Assembly: GCA_030611315.1 (NCBI GenBank) | Contig: JAUWPZ010000030.1 | Location: 1-32,784, forward strand | From: Sedimentisphaerales bacterium | GTDB taxonomy: Bacteria > Planctomycetota > Phycisphaerae > Sedimentisphaerales > Anaerobacaceae | DNA length: 32,784 bases | Reading direction: 5' to 3' | Shown here: positions 9,856 to 17,490 of the stretch, piece by piece | Layout of the letters: each line of letters opens with the position of its first letter | How positions within the stretch are numbered: the first letter of the stretch is position 1 | The notes under the pieces: generated by a model | The model's input: only the letters and a program-made list of their open reading frames with translations | Databases searched by the model: none | What the model was told of the DNA's origin: nothing | Made by a program: the position numbers and the translations under genes

Positions 9856-10439
9856 TATTTGTGCATCAGCCCCAGAACCTCACTTCGGCTTTTCGGGTCC
9901 CGCCTGAATATCCCGCGAAGCGCCGACGTCACCATCACCGAGCCGGGCTTTTTTATCCCACGAATAGTCATACAGCTATGCGATGCCTCCATCACCACCG
10001 CCACCCCGCGAGGCTTCAGGTTATTCATGAAAAAATCCGCTATCTGGTACGTCAGCCGTTCCTGCGTTTGCAGTCGGCACGCAAAGCATTCTATGATACG
10101 CGCCAGCTTACTCACGCCAAGCACCGCTCCCGTCGGTAGATATGCGATATGGGCCGAGCCGATAAACGGCATCAAATGATGCTCGCAAATGCTGTAAAAA
10201 GGTATATCGCGCAGCAGAACGATTTCGTCATAGTTCTCGGTAAAGATACTGCGAAGGTGCTTTTTGGGGTCCTCGCGCATCCCCCCCAAAAGCTCCGCAT
10301 ACATCCTCGCCACTCGCTCCGGCGTCTCCTTCAGCCCCTCGCGCTCCGTATCCTCGCCGACCGCCAAAAGTATCTCTCGAACCGCCTTCCTTATCCGCTC
10401 GGCATCTATCTTTCCGGCTTTTGTGCTTTTCTTACCCAT
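9855..10439 (-). CDS. folE: GTP cyclohydrolase I
   Basis: 194 residues, normal length. It opens the imidazole ring of GTP to give dihydroneopterin triphosphate for folate, queuosine or pterin synthesis; the enzyme is a toroidal zinc-dependent decamer. Zinc ligands are visible in [10 protein letters not shown] (Cys and His) and in SHSCMTIRG (second Cys). [14 protein letters not shown] and [14 protein letters not shown] are further family blocks, and [12 protein letters not shown] is the usual C-terminal core. It lies between pepA (46 bases upstream) and the pterin synthase gene that uses its product. The stop codon is TAG at the edge of a heptamer tract. Confidence 0.95.
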   Translation of the reverse strand: MGKKSTKAGKIDAERIRKAVREILLAVGEDTEREGLKETPERVARMYAELLGGMREDPKKHLRSIFTENYDEIVLLRDIPFYSICEHHLMPFIGSAHIAYLPTGAVLGVSKLARIIECFACRLQTQERLTYQIADFFMNNLKPRGVAVVMEASHSCMTIRGIKKPGSVMVTSALRGIFRRDPKSRSEVLGLMHK

Positions 10440-10485
10440 CTATTTTCTCTTTCGCAATTCCCAAAAATTCCAATCGATTCGTCGC

Positions 10486-12024
10486 TTACTTTTCCGCCAG
10501 ATTCGCAAGGTAACTCGTAAGCAGCCGTACTCCGAACCCGCTCGAGCCTTCCGCCGTGAATTCCGTCGCCTTCTGGAAGATGTCCATCCCAGCAATGTCC
10601 AGATGTGCCCATTTCGCCTCACCCACAAACTGCCTTAAAAACGCCGCCGCCGTGCAGGCCCCGCCCCATTTGTTGCTCCCGATATTCCTCAAATCCGCAA
10701 TCTTGCTCTTCATCTCTTTTGCGTACTCGTCCCCGCTCGGCATAGGCCAGACCTTCTCACCGCTGTCTTCTGCCGCTTTCTGCAGTTGCTTTACCAGTTT
10801 ATCATCGTTGCCCATCAGACCCGCCATATATCTACCCAGCGCCACCAGGCACGCCCCCGTCAGCGTCGCAACGTCAATAATCACGTCGCACTTCTGCTTC
10901 ACAGCGTACGCGAGCCCGTCGCAAAGTATCATTCTCCCCTCGGCGTCGGTATTCAGCACCTCGACCGTTTTGCCGCTGTAGGTCGTAATAATGTCCCCCG
11001 GCCGATAGCTCGTTCCGCTCGGCATATTCTCCGCCGATGGAATTATCCCCATCACGTTCAACCCAAGCCCTAATTGCTCGACGGCCTTCATCGTACCCAA
11101 TACCGCGATTCCGCCTGATTTGTCTAATTTCATCTGGTCCATATTCTCTGCCGGCTTGATGCTTATGCCTCCCGAATCGAATGTTATCGCCTTGCCCACC
11201 AGTCCGACCTTTGGCTTGCTCTTCGCCGCTTTGCTCTGAGGGCTGTAATTCAAAACGATAAACCTCGGCTCACTTTGTGAACCCGACCCCACCGCAAGAA
11301 CTCCACCCATACCCTTGGCGGCGAGCTGTTTTTTATCGAAGACCGTACAGCTCAGCCTCTTTGAACCGCGGGCCAGCTTCCTCGCAACCGCCGCCAGCTT
11401 CGGTGGATTTATCACATTCGCCGGCCGGTTCGCTAACGTCCGAGCATAACTTTGCGCTGCGCCGATAATGGCTCCTCTCGCTGCTCCATCGTTTAATTTC
11501 TTCGCCTTTGCTGCCTCTGCGTCGATTATCTCCACCCTCATCCGCCCTAATCGCGAGTCTTCGCTCTCGGTAACATACTCGTCATAGCAATACCCGCCGA
11601 AATATGTCCCCTCCGCCATGGCTCTGCCCATCGCCCCCAAATCGAACCGCCCCTCGAACGCCTTGTGAATCGCCAGGCTGACGGATTTTGCCTTTATTGC
11701 AACTGCTTTTTTGGCCGCGTTCGCCGCCGCCTTGCGAACAGTATCGAGCGTCGCCTTCTTCTTTTCGCCTAAGCCAACCAGGAGCACCCTCTCGGCGCCT
11801 GTCTTCGCGTTGCCGTAAACAATCGCGTTAGTCCCTTCCGCCCCTTTGAAATCGCCTAATCGAATCACTCGCTCAATCGCCCCGTCCAGCTTTGCGTTGA
11901 GTTCTTTGTTCAACTTGTCTAATCGCTTGACCCCGCTGAACAGCCCTACTCCCAGCAGGTCCGTCTTGGTTTTGTCAAATGCTGTCCTTCGCACCTTCAC
12001 TCTGACGTCGATAATCTCTTTCAT
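10486..12024 (-). CDS. pepA: Cytosol (leucyl) aminopeptidase, family M17
   Basis: 512 residues. A two-metal exopeptidase that removes N-terminal residues, often Leu, in the cytoplasm. The signature NTDAEGRMIL is at about residue 357, and the metal-binding FDSGGISIKP and MKLDKSGG segments lie in the C-terminal catalytic domain. The N-terminal macro-like domain (residues 1-170) is divergent, as usual. An AGGA precedes the ATG. It ends 46 bases before folE, but no functional link to pterin synthesis is evident. PepA in E. coli also binds DNA in site-specific recombination; nothing here supports or excludes that. Confidence 0.94.
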   Translation of the reverse strand: MKEIIDVRVKVRRTAFDKTKTDLLGVGLFSGVKRLDKLNKELNAKLDGAIERVIRLGDFKGAEGTNAIVYGNAKTGAERVLLVGLGEKKKATLDTVRKAAANAAKKAVAIKAKSVSLAIHKAFEGRFDLGAMGRAMAEGTYFGGYCYDEYVTESEDSRLGRMRVEIIDAEAAKAKKLNDGAARGAIIGAAQSYARTLANRPANVINPPKLAAVARKLARGSKRLSCTVFDKKQLAAKGMGGVLAVGSGSQSEPRFIVLNYSPQSKAAKSKPKVGLVGKAITFDSGGISIKPAENMDQMKLDKSGGIAVLGTMKAVEQLGLGLNVMGIIPSAENMPSGTSYRPGDIITTYSGKTVEVLNTDAEGRMILCDGLAYAVKQKCDVIIDVATLTGACLVALGRYMAGLMGNDDKLVKQLQKAAEDSGEKVWPMPSGDEYAKEMKSKIADLRNIGSNKWGGACTAAAFLRQFVGEAKWAHLDIAGMDIFQKATEFTAEGSSGFGVRLLTSYLANLAEK

Positions 12025-12061
12025 TATTCCTGACCTCTATGATTTGTCTCTTATTTAGTTC

Positions 12062-12173
12062 CTGTTGCGGAAACAACATTTGTCATTCCTGCGAAAGCAG
12101 GAATCCAGGTTTTTTCGCTGTAGACCCCTGCTTCCGCAGGGGTGACATTGCCAGTTTCGGCTTTCCGCAACAG
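12062..12173. repeat. MITE-like element with 12-bp terminal inverted repeats
   Basis: CTGTTGCGGAAA at 12062-12073 is inverted exactly as TTTCCGCAACAG at 12162-12173. Inside are two hairpins: GTCATTCCTGC / GCAGGAATCC (dRS3-like, 12082-12107) and CCCCTGC-TTCC-GCAGGGG followed by TGAC (12125-12145). There is no coding capacity and no clear target-site duplication. It lies upstream of pepA, in the gap after prfB. Confidence 0.7.
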
Positions 12174-12205
12174 ATACTATTTAATCCATGTAATCAACAT
12201 AATCC

Positions 12206-12296
12206 GCGATACGATTCACGATTCACGAGATACCATCCACGAACAACGAACTATGAACCAAGAACCAATTCTATAATCCCTAATTCACTAATTCAC
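12206..12296. repeat. Long heptamer tandem tract
   Basis: Thirteen consecutive 7-bp units in unbroken phase, beginning GCGATAC, GATTCAC, GATTCAC, GAGATAC, CATCCAC, GAACAAC, GAACTAT, GAACCAA, GAACCAA, then TTCTATA, ATCCCTA, ATTCACT, AATTCAC. Adjacent units resemble each other most, as expected from local slippage. It shares GAGATAC with the tracts in murD. Confidence 0.7.
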
Positions 12297-12300
12297 TTTG

Positions 12301-12342
12301 CTCCTTTTTCCCTTTTGCCTTTTTACTTTTTACTTTTCTTCT
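12301..12342. repeat. Heptamer tract running into the prfB 3' end
   Basis: Units CTCCTTT, TTCCCTT, TTGCCTT, TTTACTT, TTTACTT, TTCTTCT in phase. It covers the prfB stop codon and its final Lys/Ser codons (KKKSKK). Confidence 0.6.
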
Positions 12343-13436
12343 TGGCCCGGTGCCGCAGATAGCTTTCGATAAATCCGTCGAGTTCCCCGTTCAGCACTGC
12401 CTCCACGTTACCCGTCTGGAAGTTCGTCCTGTGGTCCTTCACCATCTGGTAAGGCTGCATCACGTAGCTTCGTATCTGGTTGCCCCACGCAATTTCGCCC
12501 TTGTCTCCGTACAGTTTTGCAATCTCGGCGTCGCGCTTCTGCTGTTCCCGCATATACAATCTCGCCTTGAGCACCTTCATCGCCTGCGCCCGGTTCTTAT
12601 GCTGGCTTCTTTCGTTCTGGCATTGCACCACGATACCGGTCGGCCCGTGTGTAATCCGTACCGCTGAGCTGGTCTTATTTACATGCTGCCCCCCGGCCCC
12701 GCTCGCCCGGTAAAAATCTATCCGAAGGTCGTCTTCGTTTATCTCGACGTCGATGTCGCCGGCGAATTCGGGCACGCAGTCCACCGCCGCAAAGCTTGTA
12801 TGCCGCCTTTTTTGCGAATCGAACGGACTTATCCGAACGAGCCGATGCACCCCGGTCTCGCAAGAGAGCTTACCGAATGCAAACGCCCCCCTGACCCGCA
12901 GCGTTATCGACCGCAGCCCCGCCTCTTCGCCCGGCGTAATATCAAGCTCCTCGAATTTATACTTGTTTGCCTCGAAATACCGCGTGTACATCCTCAGCAG
13001 CATCGTTGCCCAGTCGCAGCTCTCTGTCCCTCCAGCCCCCGCATGAATACTGAAAAAGCAGTTCTTCAAGTCCTCCGGCCGAGACAGCAGCCCCTGCAGC
13101 TCTATTTTCTCGCACCTCTGAACCAGGGCATTCAGGTCGCTTCCCAGCTCTTTGATTTCCTCCTTGTCCGATTCGCTCGCTAATTCGAACAGCTCCTCGA
13201 GGTCCTCGACCTCACGCCGCATCTCCTCCACCGGCTCAATCACCGATTTCAGTGCGCTCAATTGCGTAACTACCGCCTGGGCCGAATCCGAGTTATCCCA
13301 GAACCCTGCCTTGGCCATTCGTCTCTCAAGCTCCGAAAACTCGATTTTTTTATTAGGCAAGTCAAAGCCAGTCCCGGATCTTCGTGACCCGGGCCGACAA
13401 CTCTTCTATCGCTGATTTCAACTCTGTTGCTTCCAT
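12323..13436 (-). CDS. prfB: Peptide chain release factor 2, with programmed +1 frameshift
   Basis: Recognises UGA and UAA stop codons and triggers peptide release on the ribosome. Frame 1 starts at ATG 13436 (AAGGAT six bases upstream) and encodes 24 residues ending in IRDWL before CTT TGA C. A +1 shift there continues as DLPNKKIEF in the second frame and gives 370 residues in total, normal for RF2. The anticodon-mimic tripeptide SPF is in RISPFDSQKRRH, and GGQ is in SGAGGQHVNKTSSAVR at about residue 250. The second frame read alone lacks the N-terminus and starts at a TTG, so the joined product is right. The C-terminal KKKSKK is encoded inside a heptamer repeat tract. Expression should be self-limiting through the UGA. 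Confidence 0.95.
13361..13367 (-). promoter_or_regulatory. prfB: prfB programmed +1 frameshift site CTTTGAC
   Basis: The minus strand reads CTT TGA C after 23 codons, the classic RF2 autoregulatory slip site. When RF2 is scarce the ribosome pauses at UGA and slips +1 to read GAC. The upstream stimulatory Shine-Dalgarno (AGGGGG in E. coli) is weak here: only CGGGA, 6 to 10 bases before the CTT. Confidence 0.93.
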
Positions 13437-13442
13437 ACTAAT

Positions 13443-13477
13443 CCTTCTGTCTCCTGTCTTCTGTTTCCTGTCTATTG
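13443..13477. repeat. Heptamer tract forming the prfB leader
   Basis: Five in-phase units CCTTCTG, TCTCCTG, TCTTCTG, TTTCCTG, TCTATTG. On the minus strand this is a purine-rich mRNA leader (CAGGAGA, CAGAAGA) directly before the prfB start, and the AAGGAT ribosome site overlaps its first unit. Confidence 0.6.
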
Positions 13478-13613
13478 TCTAAACTTATATCACAAAAACC
13501 ACGGTTACGCAATCTCTTCCCCCAAATTTATTTGCGCCATCCCCCTTGTTTAGCCGTCGCCGGAACGGCGACTCAATCGCAAACCGACAATCAAAAATCG
13601 AAAAAAAACCTTC

Positions 13614-15239
13614 TTATGGTATATTCAACGGGTCAATGTCCTTGATTTTCTCGGCATAAATCTCGTATGGATATTTCCCAAGAAGCTCTTTGGCGTATTC
13701 CTTCATCAGAGCTAATTGGTTTTTGTCGGTTATTCTATATTTGACATTGTTCTCCATTCCCTTAGAATACTCTTCCGCCCTGCCTGGATTTTTTTCCAGT
13801 ATCTTGACGATGCGCCACTTGAACTCCTTACGGTAGAAGCCTTTCATCGGCCCCAATAGTTCGTTCACCTTGCCTTTCCATAAATCCTTGAAGAATCTCG
13901 CTTCGCTGCTGGCATAAGTTTCAATAGGCTTGCCCTCTTTTTCCAGAGAGTATTTTCGTCTGACCGACTCGAAATTTTCGCCGTTATCCAGTTCGCTCTT
14001 GACCTCTTGCGCTATTTTAAGGTTCGCACACCAGATTTGGTCTGTCTTGAGGGACCTGTCTATCCTGAATTCCTCCTTGTTGTTATTGTAGTAGGCTTTC
14101 ATCTCCTCGCTCGTCGGCTCCTTGACCCCTTTTCTCTTTTCCCGCTTGGCCTTGGCGAGAACACCACTGTCTTCATACTCCCTGAGCTGCTTTAGGAAAT
14201 CTTTATCCTTATCGAGTCCACGCAGCTCGGCTTCAGAGATAAAAACCCGCTTCCTGATAGCACTGTCCAACAGCCGTTCAACTCCCTTGGCGGAATTCAA
14301 ATCGCGCGGCCGACTCGGAGGAACTATTTCACACAATGTTTCCAACCAGTACTTCAATGTTACTTTTCCATGGTCATATACCGCCAGTGGAAGATTTTGC
14401 TCTTCAGGCGTCATTTCGGCTGTCAGTTGGGTAATGCGAATAAAGTTCATTTTGCGTGCCACTTTAGGACGGTATAACAGCCTGTAGTGAACCTCGGCCG
14501 CCTTGGGATAATTCTCCCTTAGCTTGCGAACGTGGAAGCTCTTATACAGCTCTTGGTAATAATCATTTACAAGTTTTTTGGCTTTTGCCCTTTCAATCTC
14601 CGCCTTTGCCCGGGCCCGGTCCAGATTAGGTTTCGTTTTTATCTTCTCCTCTATTTCAGATTCGCTAACCCTCAGATGTTCTTCCAGATACTTCTGATAC
14701 AGCAGGTTTGTAAGCCTCCTCTCCCTGAAGTTCCTGACCGACCTGCTTATCGTTTCATCTTCCAGGAGGTTTAGCTTACGGCCTTCCATAATCATTGCTT
14801 TTTCTGCTACCAATTCCAGAAGCGCCGTTTCGGCGTTAATCGGCTCACCGTCATCGAGATATTCCTCATATTCATCCGGGTGCAGTCTCTCCATTAATCT
14901 TTTCTCGAGGGCCTCTTTTGTGATGGCGTAATCGCTTATCTTCGCAACGACATCTAAAGCGTCGGCAGCCAGTTCGACAGTGGGCTGCTCCTTTGGCTTC
15001 CCCTCTGCAACCGGGGCTTTTGTCTCAGGCTGCTTTACCTCAAGCTGCTTTACCTCAGGCTGCTTTACCTCAGGTTGCTTTACCTCAGGCTGCTTTATTT
15101 CCTGCTGTTCGGTTTCAAGCAGCTTTGGCTGTTTCTCCGGCACCGGTGCTTTGGTCTCTTTTGGCTCGCACGAGGGACAAAGGATTATTAACAACCCCAG
15201 AAAGAATAATGCAAATTTACTTAAGAACGATTTTCTCAT
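13614..15239 (-). CDS. SurA/PpiC-like peptidyl-prolyl isomerase lipoprotein
   Basis: 541 residues from the ATG at 15239, chosen over a GTG two codons earlier because AAGGAG lies seven bases before it. A hydrophobic leader (FALFFLGLLIILCPSC) ends at a Cys in a somewhat atypical lipobox (CPSC). Then follow a Lys/Pro/Glu spacer with five KQPEV-like pentapeptides, a SurA-like N-terminal helical domain (KISDYAITKEALEKRLMERL, then a RVSESEIEEKI block), and a C-terminal part with a PpiC-type outline (NLKIAQEVKSELDNGENFESV then a RKYSLE turn). A folding chaperone or prolyl isomerase acting on exported proteins is the best guess; the rotamase residues are degenerate. It lies 55 bases downstream of hisG and probably shares its transcript. 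Confidence 0.7.
   Translation of the reverse strand: MRKSFLSKFALFFLGLLIILCPSCEPKETKAPVPEKQPKLLETEQQEIKQPEVKQPEVKQPEVKQLEVKQPETKAPVAEGKPKEQPTVELAADALDVVAKISDYAITKEALEKRLMERLHPDEYEEYLDDGEPINAETALLELVAEKAMIMEGRKLNLLEDETISRSVRNFRERRLTNLLYQKYLEEHLRVSESEIEEKIKTKPNLDRARAKAEIERAKAKKLVNDYYQELYKSFHVRKLRENYPKAAEVHYRLLYRPKVARKMNFIRITQLTAEMTPEEQNLPLAVYDHGKVTLKYWLETLCEIVPPSRPRDLNSAKGVERLLDSAIRKRVFISEAELRGLDKDKDFLKQLREYEDSGVLAKAKREKRKGVKEPTSEEMKAYYNNNKEEFRIDRSLKTDQIWCANLKIAQEVKSELDNGENFESVRRKYSLEKEGKPIETYASSEARFFKDLWKGKVNELLGPMKGFYRKEFKWRIVKILEKNPGRAEEYSKGMENNVKYRITDKNQLALMKEYAKELLGKYPYEIYAEKIKDIDPLNIP
15024..15100. repeat. 15-bp tandem repeat encoding KQPEV pentapeptides
   Basis: About five copies of a 15-bp unit, CTGCTTTACCTCAGG with one or two changes. 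On the coding strand each unit gives K-Q-P-E-V. It lies in the extracytoplasmic spacer of the lipoprotein and keeps frame, so copy-number changes would only alter spacer length. Confidence 0.8.
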
Positions 15240-15294
15240 GTCCACGCTCCTTATTCAGATGTTCGGCGCTGAATTGCGCGGTTGTAATAAACTC

Positions 15295-16170
15295 TCAGTG
15301 GATAACCTTGTTAAGAGGGTAGGTGATTATGCCCGAAGCCCCCGCCCGCTTCAAGGCCGGAACCAGCAACCGTTCGACTTTGTCTTCGACAATCACTTCT
15401 ATCGCCACGTAATCGGAATCAGCAAGGCTCGAAACCGTCGGACTCTTTTCAGCAGGCAGCATCTTCAATATCGAGTCCAGATTATCTTTTCTTATGTTCA
15501 TCTTCAAACCGACCTTGCTGGCCGCTTCGATTGCCGCGTTAAGAAGAATCGAGATATTTTCAATCTTTTCCCGCTTGAATTTGTCCTCCCAGGCGGCTTT
15601 GTTGGCGATAAATCTTGTCGTCGAGATTATCACGGTATCTAATATTCGCAGACCATTTGCCCGAAGCGACGTGCCCGTCTCCGTCAATTCCACTATCGCA
15701 TCCACTAATCGGGCCTTTACCTCCGTAGCTCCCCAACTGAACTCGATCTTCACGTCGATTTTTTTATCTGCGAAGTATTTCTTTGTTACATTAACCAGCT
15801 CGGTTGCGACCAGCCCTCCGGCCAGCTCTTTCGCACTTTTAACCTCCGATTCGTCGGGAACAGCCAATACCCACCTCGCCGGATTGCCCGTGTTTTTGCT
15901 GTATGCAAGTTCGCACACCTCAACCACGTCCGAGCCGTTCTCCATTATCCAGTCGTACCCGGTAATCCCGGCGTCGATAACGCCGTCTTCAATATACCTG
16001 CTCATCTCCTGTGCCCGCAGCATAACCGGCTGGATCTGCTCGTCATCTATACCCGGACGATAGCTTCTTTTGGAATCCGTGATGTGGAAGCCTGCTTTAC
16101 CGAAAAGTTCGATTGTTGCCTTTTGCAGACTTCCCGCCGGAATACCTAATTTTAATATCTTTCCTGACAT
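15295..16170 (-). CDS. hisG: ATP phosphoribosyltransferase (long form)
   Basis: 291 residues, the long HisG with a C-terminal regulatory ACT-like domain. It catalyses the first step of histidine synthesis, joining ATP and PRPP. Visible blocks: LKLGIPAGSLQKATIEL at the N-terminus, AGITGYDWI, the SWGATEVKARLVDAIVELTETG PRPP-loop region, and the C-terminal SDYVAIEVIVEDKVERLLVP, which belongs to the histidine-sensing domain. AAAGG precedes the ATG. It stands alone among information-processing genes with no other his genes nearby. Feedback inhibition by histidine is expected from the long form. Confidence 0.93.
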   Translation of the reverse strand: MSGKILKLGIPAGSLQKATIELFGKAGFHITDSKRSYRPGIDDEQIQPVMLRAQEMSRYIEDGVIDAGITGYDWIMENGSDVVEVCELAYSKNTGNPARWVLAVPDESEVKSAKELAGGLVATELVNVTKKYFADKKIDVKIEFSWGATEVKARLVDAIVELTETGTSLRANGLRILDTVIISTTRFIANKAAWEDKFKREKIENISILLNAAIEAASKVGLKMNIRKDNLDSILKMLPAEKSPTVSSLADSDYVAIEVIVEDKVERLLVPALKRAGASGIITYPLNKVIH

Positions 16171-16209
16171 CTCAAACCTTTATTCTCCAGTGCCCGGCGC
16201 CTCGGGTTA

Positions 16210-16971
16210 CTATTTCTTCCTTTTTACTTTTACCTTTTTACTTTTAGTTGTCTTCTTTTTTGTTTTGGTTGCCTTCTCGGCCTTTTTCCTGCCCGTTGTT
16301 TTGGTTTTCTTTTCGGCTTCGCCCTCGCCGGCTTTCTTGGCTGTTTTTCCCCTGGTTTTTCTTACCGAGCGAGCCTCACTCTCACGTCGCAAAAGTGCGT
16401 AAAATTCGTGCCCGTTCTTAGCTGGAATCTGCTTGGTTAAAAAACCTTCTATCTCCTGCTCGTCGGCTTCGGGGTGCACCACCTCGATGCTTCTTAGATA
16501 TTCTATCATCTTTTGCGTAAGCGGTATGGCGTGACCCTGCAAAGACGTAAGCATACAATAATTGACCACGAAACGGCTGACACCCTCTATTTTCTCGAGC
16601 GCCTGTTTCGCCGGACGTTTACCAACCTTTTTCAACGACTCGATACTGACCCTGTGATATTCGCTGAATATGGCGCCCAAAGCAAGGGGCAGTGTCGTAG
16701 CTGTATCTCGTGTAGCAGCGGTATCCTCACCCAACATTTCCACAATTTCTTCTTCTTGCGAAACACGCAAATCATTCAAATCAACGAAGTAATCGGCAAA
16801 TCTCCTGCTTGCGGCTCGTGTCGCCTTTTCGTTCATTTTTTCGTTGATGATGCCGTAAACAAGGGCGTCCGTTATTTCCTCATACTCGGCTTTTTTCACT
16901 TTCGGGTGTTTACGTTTCAATGAGCGGTATAACGCCTGCACTTTTTTGGAATACTTCTTGCTGTCTTTCAT
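16210..16971 (-). CDS. HhH-GPD (endonuclease III-like) protein with Lys-rich tail
   Basis: 253 residues from ATG 16971 (AGGGA nearby); a TTG nine codons upstream has no ribosome site. The helical order resembles DNA glycosylases of the HhH-GPD fold: DALVYGIINEKMNEKAT matches the early helices, RPAKQALEKIEGVSRFVVNY matches the helix-hairpin-helix, and GHAIPLTQKMIEYLRS matches the VDTHV region. The catalytic Asp of that motif is a Thr here (LTQKM), and no FeS cysteine cluster is seen, so it may bind DNA without cutting. Residues from about 205 on form a Lys/Thr/Ala tail like histone H1, whose last codons come from a heptamer tract. It ends TAG TAA. It lies between rbfA and hisG. Assignment is by pattern only. 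Confidence 0.55.
   Translation of the reverse strand: MKDSKKYSKKVQALYRSLKRKHPKVKKAEYEEITDALVYGIINEKMNEKATRAASRRFADYFVDLNDLRVSQEEEIVEMLGEDTAATRDTATTLPLALGAIFSEYHRVSIESLKKVGKRPAKQALEKIEGVSRFVVNYCMLTSLQGHAIPLTQKMIEYLRSIEVVHPEADEQEIEGFLTKQIPAKNGHEFYALLRRESEARSVRKTRGKTAKKAGEGEAEKKTKTTGRKKAEKATKTKKKTTKSKKVKVKRKK
16214..16248. repeat. Heptamer tract inside the HhH gene 3' end
   Basis: Units TTCTTCC, TTTTTAC, TTTTACC, TTTTTAC, TTTTAGT in exact phase. On the coding strand it gives the final KVKVKRKK. It strongly resembles the prfB 3' tract at 12301-12342. Confidence 0.6.
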
Positions 16972-16984
16972 AACATTCCCTGCC

Positions 16985-17026
16985 AAACGGTCCAACAATT
17001 TACCGTTTTACCATTTCACCAACCGA
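16985..17026. repeat. Heptamer tract between rbfA and the HhH gene
   Basis: Units AAACGGT, CCAACAA, TTTACCG, TTTTACC, ATTTCAC, CAACCGA in phase. Resemblance between units is weaker than at other loci. Confidence 0.4.
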
Positions 17027-17031
17027 CCGCC

Positions 17032-17424
17032 TTACTCTTCAGCCTCCTCATCATCATCCGAGTTCTTTTGATTCAACTCGCTGGTTGCCTGGTTTATCAG
17101 CTTCATTATCTCCAGCGTTTTTTTGAACTTCTCATCCCTGTGAAAACGCAAAACAGGGCAGAATTTGCTCTGCACTCTACCGGCCAGAAGCGATTGTATT
17201 CGGCTTCTCGCATGAGATATTGCCTTGAAAGTCTTGTTCCCGGTGGCGTCGTCCTGGCTGAAAATGCTCAAATAAACTTCGGCATTCCGTAAATCAGGGG
17301 CCATCTCAACTCTCGTAACGCTCACGAATCCTCCAATACGTGGGTCGTTAAGGTGGTGGGCAATAGCATCACTGACCGCTTCTTTGACCACGCGAGCTAC
17401 TTTCTCCTGTCTTCGCGTAACCAT
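17032..17424 (-). CDS. rbfA: Ribosome-binding factor A
   Basis: 130 residues, usual size. It helps mature the 30S subunit by acting on the 5' end of 16S rRNA. The opening TRRQEKVARVVKEAVSDAI, the DPRIGGFVSVTRVEMAPDLR strand and YLSIFSQDD are typical, with a KH-like fold expected, and an acidic tail (SDDDEEAEE) closes it. infB lies directly upstream, the standard nusA-infB-rbfA order. The 50 bases before the ATG are a heptamer repeat tract, so there is no strong Shine-Dalgarno site; only a GAGAG about 11 bases before the ATG could serve. Confidence 0.92.
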   Translation of the reverse strand: MVTRRQEKVARVVKEAVSDAIAHHLNDPRIGGFVSVTRVEMAPDLRNAEVYLSIFSQDDATGNKTFKAISHARSRIQSLLAGRVQSKFCPVLRFHRDEKFKKTLEIMKLINQATSELNQKNSDDDEEAEE

Positions 17425-17426
17425 AA

Positions 17427-17475
17427 TTGTTCGTCTCTCGTGACTCGTCGCTTGCGGTTCGTCATTCGTTCTACG
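17427..17475. repeat. Heptamer tract forming the infB-rbfA gap
   Basis: Seven units in exact phase: TTGTTCG, TCTCTCG, TGACTCG, TCGCTTG, CGGTTCG, TCATTCG, TTCTACG. On the mRNA strand nearly every unit starts CGA. It ends two bases before the rbfA ATG and takes the place of a normal ribosome-binding site. Confidence 0.7.
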
Positions 17476-17490
17476 AGCGGGAAGCTGAAC

